NCBI GenBank assembly: GCA_963682055.1
Contig: OY821742.1
Location: 12,927,752 to 12,991,751 of the forward strand
DNA from: Primula veris
Lineage: Eukaryota > Streptophyta > Magnoliopsida > Ericales > Primulaceae
Direction of reading: 5' to 3'
DNA length: 64,000 nt
The notes beneath the pieces were generated by a model. The model ran no database searches. It was not told the DNA's origin and saw only the letters and a list, made by a program, of their open reading frames with translations. Below are positions 54,772 through 64,000 of this stretch, piece after piece. Numbering within the stretch: position 1 is the stretch's first letter; each line of letters opens with the position of its first letter. Both the position numbers and the translations under genes were made by a program.

Positions 54772-56796
54772 GTAAGTCATTTTTCATCTCTCTTCATATT
54801 AAATTCCCAGTTATCTTCTCAAATGTCATGTAAGATTAATAAACATTGTTATTTCATCTCTATCACATTGTGTTATACTTATTAAATATTAATACTGCCA
54901 TGTTTTTTTTTTTTTATCATAGTTAAGGCTTGTAATTTGGTATGAAAGATACAATTTTTAAACATTGGGTCTACAATTAGGATCTCAAAATTTGTCTTTT
55001 TGCAGATCTAACCATTTTTAAGGAATTAATGTTTTATGGGTTATGTTTTTTTCTTCTTATTTTTGTAAAAAAAAAATGCCAATTTCAGAAATGTGATCAT
55101 AGGTACATAGTAACATGTGTTGTTTAAGATACTACCATGAATCTATTTTTATTTAATACAATCTATTTTTATTTGACAAACTGTTATAAGAGTGCATTTT
55201 ATGTTGATTCATGAATCTTTTTTCACATAGAAAGAAAATGTAATCAGATACATTTTGTGTATGTTTGGCAGCATCTTTAAAGCTCACTTTTTGCCTTTTT
55301 TTTTTCCTTTTCAAATAATTAATGTGCATTTGGATGTTCAGTTTTTTAGCTGATACTTGTAACTTTTAAACGGCCTAAATAAGAAAGAAGCTTTTTTCTC
55401 AGTCTTAAATTAGATTGACATTGTTTTTTTCTCAGTCTGCAAAGACTACTACTTTTTGTTTGCTTAAAAGCTACAATCTCATTCAGGATGTCCATCTTTT
55501 AAGCTCAATTTATTTACTTATAAGTCGTAATTTAATTGGGTGAAGGGATTAAAAACTGAGTTTTTTGGTTTTTAACATGATAAAGGCTAGAGGTTGTAAG
55601 CTACATGAACTCAGCTTGTTTCTAATTTTTGAATAAGGGAGGTAATTTACTCGGAAGTTGTTGCCAAACAAAGCCCAAAATTGTTAATTCAACGTTGTCT
55701 GTCCTGTGATTTTCGGGAATCTGTCAAAAAATCTAAAATAATTTCCTTGTAAGATGTACTTAGGGGTCCTTAATATATACAGACTAAAACGGAATTGGGA
55801 AGGAGATCTCGCAGTGGGAAGGGGGTAGTCTGTATAATCCGAATTGATATTCATTTACAATTAGGCAGTGTACGTTTTAACGTAACATACTTTCCATTTA
55901 CTCCTAAACAGATGAAGTTCAGTACTTTTTCTATCATTGTTATAATATATTACGTTCCATATTCAACAGCATAGGAATAGGTTCTAACTTCTATGTATAC
56001 ATAATAGAAGATTATTTTCATAAACATATTTCTTTGCAAATAGTAATATTTTGGGATAAATATAATGTGCAATAAAATTCACCACTTTTGTTCTTAAATA
56101 AGCATTATCAACCGAGTCCAGATTTTTCGGGTTAGTAACTGAGGCCAGATTCTATTGATTTTCATGATCTCTGCCACACATTACGTAAATCAATAAACCT
56201 TTGTTCTCTGCTGCATTTATGCTCACATTTTTATTTTTTAAATTAAAAAGATTTTCATATTAGCTATTTTTTCGGTGTTTTTGGCATATATAAGCTATAG
56301 AAGCTCAAATCTGGAATGACACAGCTTCCTCTAATGGTTAAAACCCGAAACTTGGAATCCGGCAAATAGGTAGCAGTTCCCTGTTGTCATAGTAATTTGT
56401 TGGTACAGAAACTAGTCAATCAGAATGAGGACGACAGAACCAGTCTTTTACTACAGTATGTTTTTTTTTTATATTTATGAGTAGAAAAAAGGAGGGAAAT
56501 GGAGATTGAGTATACCAACGTCTGTGATTTCTGATTTCTTATCGCGTTCGTGTTTGTGTTCCTTGTTGTAGTCTTGTAGATTGTCTTTTTACCAATGGTT
56601 ACAACTTTGTTCAATCTCTTCTTGTTTTATTAATCTGCTTCTCGTTATAGTAACATTCAAATGAAACCATCAACTATTTTTTCCTTCTTTTCTTCTTATC
56701 CTGTTTAGACAATCAAATAAGGAAAACAATTACATTTAAAAGTTACAATTTTTTTTCCTCTCAGAAAATTTACTGCCTTTTTGATAAAATTTATAG
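54772..56796 (+). other. Probable 5'-UTR intron of the rhamnose synthase gene
   Basis: A strong donor (AAGCT|GTAAGT) at 54772 follows a short leader, and a T-rich acceptor (AAAATTTATAG) ends at 56796, 11 bases before the ATG. The 2-kb interval has no open frame of note. Long leader introns are common in plant housekeeping genes. Inferred from splice signals. Confidence 0.5.
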
Positions 56797-56807
56797 TTTG
56801 TTCCATT

Positions 56808-59800
56808 ATGGCTGAATATACTCCAAAAAACATCCTCATCACCGGAGCCGCGGGTTTCATCGCATCCCATTTGGCAAACCGCCTAGTTCGCACCTACCCA
56901 CATTACAAAATCACTGTTCTCGACAAACTCGATTACTGTTCTAACTTGAAAAACCTAAACCCTTCTCAAAATTCCCCAAACTTTGAGTTCATAAAAGGCG
57001 ATATCGCGAGTGCTGATCTCGTCAACTTCATCCTCCTAAGCCAGAATATTGACACGATTATGCATTTTGCCGCCCAAACCCACGTCGATAATTCGTTCGG
57101 AAACAGCTTTGAGTTCACCAAAAACAACATTTATGGAACACATGTTCTCTTAGAGGCTTGTAAAGAACTGAAGGGCCAAATCAAAAGGTTAGAGCCCTCA
57201 ACTTTTGTTAATACTAGCAATCGTGCCCCACGCGTTGCGTGTGCGGCGTGTAATGCAATAAAAATATAAAAAATATGTATAGTTATAATATAAATATGTG
57301 GATAAAAAAAAAAAAACATAGTTTAAGATTTAAAAGAATGTTTGGTTGTTAAAGAGTGATAAATAGTTTTATTAGTTTTTACTTTTTTATGGGAGTATGG
57401 TATTATTGTAATTAATATAAAGGTGTAGATGTATTTTTGGAAAAAAATAGCTAAATTGGGCTGTCTCATTTGACTTGGGTTGACTTATTATAATAGAATG
57501 ATTATTGGCATGTTTGGTTCCAGCTTCTAAGCTCAAGACGTTTGCTTAAAAACTGGATTGTATTTGGCTGACCAGCTTGGAACCATAGGTTTTCTTGTTT
57601 ACTGGCCTGAATTAGTTAGAAGCTTTAAGCTAGATGGCTTAGCCTTTCTCCTGCACATGAATGATCAAAAGCTTATTTACTTTAAAACTGCAATCAAACT
57701 AGCAATACATGTACTAATTATATTCATATATCATCATTCTATTATAATAAGCCAACCCAAGTCAAATGAGGCTGCCCAATTTAGCCACTTTTTTCCAAAA
57801 TACCCGTACACCTTTATATTAATTACAATAATACCATACTCCCATAAAAATATAAAAAGTAAAAACTAATAAAACTATATATTTATCCCTCTTTAACAAA
57901 CAATTTTTTTTGCCAACCCAAGTCAAATGAGTCTGCCCAATTTAGCCATTTTTTTCCAAAAATACCCATACACCTTTATATTAATTACAATAATACCATA
58001 CTCCGATAAAAATATAAAAAGTAAAAACTAATAAAACTATATATTTATCCCTCTTTAACAAACAATTTTTTTTTAAATCTTAAACTATGTTTTTTTTTAT
58101 TATCCACATATTTAATTTTATCATAACTTTACATATTTTTTATATTTTTATTGCGTTATGCGCCGCACACGCAACGCGTGTGACACGATTACTAGTATAT
58201 GTATATATCATTATTAGAACGAGTTGAACCAAGAACATGTTATTTAAAAAATCAATGCTAAAATTCCCATATATATATATGCACACATACATACATATAT
58301 TGGTGTTTAGCTTAAAACTTAAAAGCTGAATTGGATTTTGTTGAACAGCTTAGAAGTTGAGCTTTCTGTTTGTTCCTGAGAAAGTTAGAAGCTTTAAGCT
58401 GGATCCTAATACAGCTTTACTCTCAACTAAAAGAAAACCAGCTTATTTACTGAGACGCTACTTCAGGACGAGATACAGATACAGTACAGAAACTACTTGT
58501 ACTGATTCTTGGCATAATAGTTGAATAGTGAACTGAATGATTAAACTAAGGCCTAAACTTTTATTCTACATACTACTAAATAAAAGTTTGAAAAGTAAAG
58601 AGTGAACTGAATGTTTTTTTACTAATTCTGATATGATTTTTTCCTTTCCTAAAAGGTTCATTCATGTTAGTACTGATGAGGTTTATGGAGAAACCGATGA
58701 GGATGCTCTCGTGGGTAACCATGAGGCTTCTCAGCTTTTACCAACCAACCCTTATTCCGCGACCAAAGCGGGGGCCGAGATGCTTGTAATGGCTTATGGA
58801 AGATCCTACAACTTACCTGTAATAACCACAAGAGGAAATAACGTGTACGGACCAAACCAATTTCCTGAAAAAATGATTCCAAAATTTATCCTTTTAGCAA
58901 TGAAAGGAAAATCTCTTCCCATTCACGGCGATGGATCAAATGTTAGGAGCTATCTCTATTGTGAAGATGTCGCCGAAGCTTTCGAAATTATCCTCCATAA
59001 AGGAGAATTAGGCCATGTTTATAACATTGGAACAAACAAAGAGAGGAGGGTGGTAGATGTGGCCAACGATATATGTACGCTTTTTTCGCAAAATCCGGAT
59101 GAGGTTATCAAGTTTGTCGAGAATAGGCCTTTTAATGACCAAAGGTACTGTGACATCTTGTTTTCCCTAATCAGTGTTAAATTTATTGCTTTTTTCGAAT
59201 TATATTTGGATTTTGAAGCTCTTCTTGTAAAGCCTTTTTGTTGTATAAAAGTCCGTTTTATTTTCTTGTTCTACCAAATAATGGCTTGAATTTCCGGATC
59301 ACTACAGGTACTTCCTAGACCATACCAAATTGAAAAAATTGGGCTGGTCCGAGAGGACCGCCTGGGAAGATGGACTAAAGACGACAATGACGTGGTACGT
59401 GAATAATGCCGAATGGTGGGGCGATGTCTCAGGGGCTCTTCTCCCTCATCCTAGGATGTTGGTGATGCCTGGGATGGAGAGAAACGCATCCAATGTCGGG
59501 GACACTGCATCCTCCGTTGAAAATAAAGGTTACACATTATTTTCACACATAGCCCTTGTTTGCTTTGCTACCTAAATTACTTTTGTAACAAAGTGAACGG
59601 TTTGTTTGGTTGATTAATAAACGTGCTTTTTTATACTTTGGAGGTAAAAAGAAATAATTTTCGTATGTTTTACACTATAAATAGTTGCATTTCACAACTT
59701 CCGATACAAAAAAAAAGTATACTTTTTCATATTTACTAAACACAACATCTATTAGTTATTAATTATGCATAAAAATATTTTTTCACAACATTTGTACTTA

Positions 59801-61337
59801 TATGTCTATAGTAATGGTATATATACTGAAAATACACATGAACCTTACAAGGATTGAACGGCGTAGGGAACAAACTTGTTATTCCGGCTGCTAAAACCAA
59901 CTCCTCTAACGGAAACGCCCCTCTTAAGTTCCTGATTTACGGCAGAACCGGCTGGATCGGTGGCCTGTTGGGGAAAATATGCAGCAAAAAAGGGATAGTT
60001 TACGAGTATGGGAAAGGGCGTTTACAAGATCGTGCTCAACTTGTGGCAGATATACAGAGGGTTAAGCCAACACACGTTTTGAATGCTGCTGGTGTAACAG
60101 GTAGGCCGAACGTGGATTGGTGTGAGTCTCATAAAGCAGAGACGATTAACACAAATGTCGTTGGTACTTTGAACTTGGCCGATGTTTGTCGAGAGAATGG
60201 GCTTATGATGTTAAACTTTGCTACTGGTTGTATTTTTGAATATGATGCTGAACATCCGCTTGGGTCCGGGATCGGGTTTAAGGAAGACGATAAGCCTAAT
60301 TTCATCGGTTCTTTCTATTCGAAAACCAAGGCTATGGTAATTTCTCTCAACTTTTAAATTCATTTCCTTATTCATTTATTTTCTTTGCCTAACCTTTGTA
60401 AGATTGTAGTCCAGACATAGCTTTAGTTATCATTTACAGTAATAATTTTTTCTTAGTCTATATTTTACCGGGTCTCATAATTCTGGAAAAAAATATCTAG
60501 GGGAAACTAATAGGCATTCCGGGAACACTAGAAAACATTCTGCCCAACCATTAAACTTATTTAAAGAAAATATGTGTCATGTATTAGATTCACCACTATG
60601 CATAAATTAAATGATATGATATTATGATTGGTGAGACACGCCCTATAAAAATTGTGTTCCGTGAACCTACAATACTTTCCCAAATACAAGGTACAGCTTA
60701 ATAGCGACAAACTTAAAAAAAAACATAATTTTGACTTCAAGAGTGCCTGTATTATAAAGTCTAAATTTTATACATCGGCCATTCATCTCCATATTTTAGG
60801 CACCAGAAATACTTATTATTTTGCGTGGCAAAGATTGTGGTAATCGAACAGGTCTCATATTTATGTATGAGCGTTTTTCATCGTTTTTACCAGGTTGAAG
60901 ATCTTCTGAATGAGTACGACAATGTTTGCACTCTCAGAGTCCGCATGCCAATATCTTCTGATCTCAGCAACCCTCGCAACTTCATCACAAAAATTTCAAA
61001 GTATGACAAAGTGGTAAACATTCCAAATAGCATGACTATTTTGGATGAGCTTCTACCCATTTCTATTGAAATGGCCAAAAGAAACCTAAAAGGTATATGG
61101 AACTTCACAAACCCTGGTGTGGTGAGCCATAATGAGATTCTCGAAATGTACAAAAACTATATCGACCCAAGTTACAAGTGGGCCAATTTCACACTTGACG
61201 AACAAGCTAAAGTTATTGTTGCTCCTCGTAGTAACAACGAAATGGACGCCACAAAGTTGAAAAACGAGTTTCCGGAGTTGCTATCTATTAAGGAATCGCT
61301 GATCAAGTATGTTTTTGAACCAAACAAGAAAGTTTAA
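56808..61337 (+). CDS. RHM: UDP-rhamnose synthase (trifunctional RHM)
   Basis: Five coding exons (56808-57187, 58656-59144, 59308-59528, 59852-60336, 60894-61337) join in frame at GT-AG sites to 672 aa, matching the ~669 aa of Arabidopsis RHM1. The N-terminal half is the UDP-glucose 4,6-dehydratase: GAAGFIA (13-19), catalytic TDE (133-135), YSATK (Y160, K164). After a variable linker (~345-388, asparagine/serine-rich) the C-terminal half is the epimerase/4-keto-reductase: GRTGWIG (394-400) and YSKTK (Y519, K523). The enzyme makes UDP-L-rhamnose in the cytosol for pectin and flavonoid glycosides. All motifs are intact. AATAAA is at 61365. Very secure. Confidence 0.97.
57209..57500 (-). mobile_element. 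Helitron-like repeat in RHM intron 1, copy 1
   Basis: On the minus strand it starts TCTATTATAATAAGTC and ends with a hairpin (arms CACACGC.../...GCGTG) about ten bases before CTAG, followed by T. This fits non-autonomous plant Helitrons (TC start, hairpin, CTRR end). Confidence 0.55.
57735..58196 (+). mobile_element. Helitron-like repeat in RHM intron 1, copy 2 (inverted)
   Basis: Same family as copy 1 but on the plus strand: TCTATTATAATAAGCC start, hairpin CACACG-CAACG-CGTGTG, and end GATTACTAG then T. An inner block is duplicated (about 57758-57912 and 57913-58070). Confidence 0.6.
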
Positions 61338-62143
61338 GCGGATTGAGGTGGTTTATAGGGATTTAATAAAGAATATTTTATAAGTTGTTTTTTTAGTTAA
61401 AAGGTATAGATTTCTTTCTGAGTTTAATAAGGACAAGCTGTGTGCTTGAAGTGGGTTATAAACTTTCGTTAGAGTATGGTCTAAGGGTAGAGAGATCTTG
61501 CGGTTTCTCAATGAAGAATATATTGTTATCATCTGTGGTTTTTACATGTATTACTTTAGTTATGGGGCGTTTCAACATTCTGGTTTCCTTATCTCATCTA
61601 TTAGTTTTATGAGCTCTGGATAAGGCTTTTTGCAAGTCTTCTGCCAACTTCACTGGGGATTTTCGTGTTTGTTTTGTTATTCAAGAGGTCTCTAGACTCC
61701 ATATGCTTCACATTATTTTCTGTTTGTTTGTCTTCCAGTTTCGGAAATTTCTAAATAACATGGATGTAAAAATCTACAATGGTGCTTCTTCCAGAAGTTG
61801 GAAAAGATTTCCTGTATTTTTCCAAATTTTGAATCGATAGTTTTGTGTTTAGTTAAGCACTTGCTCTTAGACCTTGTAATGACAAGTGACAAGGAGCTGC
61901 AGAAGTGCTTGTGTTGCCAAACAGGTCCCTTACAAACTTTGTAACTAATTAACTATGGCATAAATCAGGAAAAAATATTGGCGTGAATTCAATGCACTGA
62001 AATGAATGTGCAAAGTAAAAAGATCTAAATGCCCTATGGTCTATAGGGCACTTCCAATAATTGCTAAAAGCCTAAAAGAGGATTACATACTTTGATCGTT
62101 GTGATTTTACTTTACAAAGGTCACATTACATATAATACCGATA
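61338..62143 (+). other. 3' UTR and downstream region of RHM
   Basis: AATAAA at 61365-61370, then T-rich sequence. No further gene is seen. Confidence 0.6.
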
Positions 62144-62377
62144 CTCCCTCCGTTCTACTTTATAAGTCTTATGCGAAACCACATGAAAATTTAACCGGCT
62201 TTGAACATGTAACTAAATTGCCGAAACGAAAATTTTTAAAAAATTTCTACATAATTCAAATGTTAAACTATATGATAGAATTTTTTAAGAAATCATTTCG
62301 ATAATTTGTATACGAGTTATTTGCCGATCAAAATTACGCATGATTTTGTATAGAACTTATAAATGAGACGGAAAGAG
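62144..62377. mobile_element. Stowaway-type MITE
   Basis: Ends CTCCCTCCGTTCTACTTTAT and GACGGAAAGAG are inverted, with TA on each side (62142-62143 and 62378-62379). The inner part resembles the MITE at 47248. Confidence 0.88.
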
Positions 62378-62379
62378 TA

Positions 62380-64000
62380 ATAAGTAGCTCATGGTTTGTC
62401 TCTTATTTGATCATTCTTAGCATTTGTCGGTGTGGACTTGTTCTTTGTCCCAAATTTGGCATGTGATTGACACCCACGTCTATTAAAAACTTTATAGCAA
62501 GTGATAGATTAAGGGGGTGTTTGGCATACAATTTATAAGCTTTTCTTAGTCTAAAAAGCCCGTTTGACATAAAATAATGTGTTTGGTGAGTTAAAAAGAT
62601 GGACTTCCCGAAAAATAGGGACGTGGGAAAGCCCATTTTAGATAAGTACAATTTTGATGCTTTTTGGATAAGTACATTCAGTCCAGTTTCTAAGGAAGTC
62701 ATAATATTGAAAAAAACTGATACGTAAAACACTCTCACATTTATTTATCAACTCTTTCTCTCTCTTCTATTTCCCTAATCAGTTTTAACCGTAATTATCT
62801 ATTTATTTCCCTCTTTCTGGGCTTATATATAGGTAACTATATAACACACGAAATTACAACACCAATTTTGGACGTGTGTGGATTTTGATTCATAATCTCA
62901 AAGAGAGCTAACCTCCATTTGACTTTGTGTTCATTCACCCTAAGTATTCACAGGTTCATATCTCTCTCTCATTTATAATTTACCCAATTAATTTATTTTA
63001 ATCTTATATTCAATTAGAGCAAATTTAATCGGATCTATATACACATGTATACATGAATAAATATAGATATGTTATCAAAGAATTAGAAAGATTATATCAT
63101 ACTTTGTTTCTTATTGCAGTTTTGGTTGGGTAAATTAGAACGAATTGTTTCTGTATTAGTTTGGAAAAGTTATAAGTTTTAAGAAGGTAGCTGGGTAGAG
63201 ATTGTTATTTTAGCTATTTTCTTAACTTCAAATAAGTCTGCTTATAGTTGAAAAAATTACTTATTTATAACATGTTAATCAGAATTTATACACCAACTTT
63301 ACACATCATTATATCTAAAATATTTTTCACAAACCAATTCAGTCAGCAATTACTACCGTAACCCAACATTTCTTTTTGCTTTCATATACACTACATTTAG
63401 AAAACATAGTTATGAAACCTAAATCTACTAATAGATAGTTTACAAACACCGAAAAAATAAAAATTATAGAATAAGTGTACACTATTAATTTTCTGATATG
63501 AGGAGTATCCCAGACTATGGTTATATTTGGCTATATGCTATCTACCAAATGCTAATTTCTTTAGAGGAGTACCCCAAACGTGTTCCAAACTACAATTATC
63601 CCTTACAGCATATCAAACTAGCTAGATAAAATCATGCCTCTATACAAAACTAGTAAATATGAATACAATGCTTTATATATGAGATACGAAAAATTATCAT
63701 ACCTGTATTCCTTTTTTAGCGTATACCATAGTTGATTTTCTGACTAAATGAGTACCCAGACTATGTTTGGTTATATTTGCTATGTACCAAATGCTAAAAA
63801 AAATTATGTTAGTGCACAAAACCAAAATCACATCAAACGTGTTAGATTAATAATACATGTAGACAGGTTTTTATTTGCTTCAGAAGGTTTTTATTTGCTT
63901 CACAAGTTTTTATTTTGCTGTTTTTTAATATATTGTACTATACTTTGTCATTTTTTTTTATGTTAGTCAGGTTAGTGTTCTATGAGGTCTGGAAAATCGT
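62380..64000. other. Non-coding, possible promoter of a gene to the right
   Basis: GGTGTTTGGCATACAATTTA near 62515 resembles the end of a hAT-type MITE. A TATATATAG box near 62825 with a leader and CT run at ~62960 might start a gene beyond the window. A weak repeat is shared by 63494-63560 and 63732-63800. No coding region is supported. Confidence 0.4.

Noticed and set aside
57206..57269. Extension of RHM exon 1 past 57187
   Set aside because: The residues after QIKR do not fit RHM, the donor GGTTAG is there, and exon 2 restores the conserved sequence.

Overview
This is nuclear DNA of a flowering plant, most likely a eudicot. It is AT-rich and has GT-AG introns. It holds an intact UDP-rhamnose synthase gene, an alpha/beta-hydrolase gene, Ty1/copia and Ty3/gypsy (Tat-type) retrotransposons, a Mutator-like element (MULE), Stowaway-type MITEs and Helitron-like repeats. 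I cannot name the species. Only two ordinary host genes are visible; most of the rest is mobile DNA and decayed non-coding sequence.

Layout. 1-5607: a decayed copia retrotransposon (5' LTR cut by the window edge), split by a 1,277-bp solo LTR with a 5-bp target duplication. 5608-9705: non-coding, starting with a possible decayed coding remnant. 9706-10749 (minus): membrane-anchored alpha/beta-hydrolase. 12134-22933: a 10.8-kb MULE with terminal inverted repeats and a perfect 9-bp target duplication (GTAATAGAC). It carries a four-exon plant-mobile-domain (PMD) gene and a 900-aa transposase ending in an AT-hook and an OTU protease-like domain. Between and around the genes lie a 56-bp minisatellite, a telomere-like array and repeated palindromes.

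23570-40503: a Tat-lineage gypsy element with 572-bp LTRs about 2% apart. It has a double RNase H and an integrase with D,D,E intact. Behind pol it carries a 37-bp x 15 array and about 9 kb of antisense genes: a spliced gene with a gypsy-type putative transposon (Transposase_28-like) domain and coiled coils, two further antisense ORFs, and a row of five small coiled-coil ORFs, each with its own TATA box. Its 5' end is rearranged: the 5' LTR is followed by a copy of the DNA that flanks the 3' LTR, then joins directly into the middle of gag. 40504-42000 is the insertion site, an inverted-repeat locus with a tRNA-like Pol III segment and degenerate repeats. 45126-46273 (minus) is a second solo LTR of the family seen at 3230-4506, again with a perfect 5-bp target duplication. 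46274-54585 is gene-poor, with MITEs and tandem duplications. 54586-61370 is the rhamnose synthase gene, with a TATA box, a probable 5'-UTR intron and five coding exons; its first coding intron holds two inverted Helitron-like repeats. 61338-64000 is non-coding with one MITE.

The strongest candidates for something new are the MULE that joins transposase, OTU domain, PMD gene and palindromic control-like repeats in one bounded unit, and the row of antisense mini-genes inside the Tat retrotransposon.
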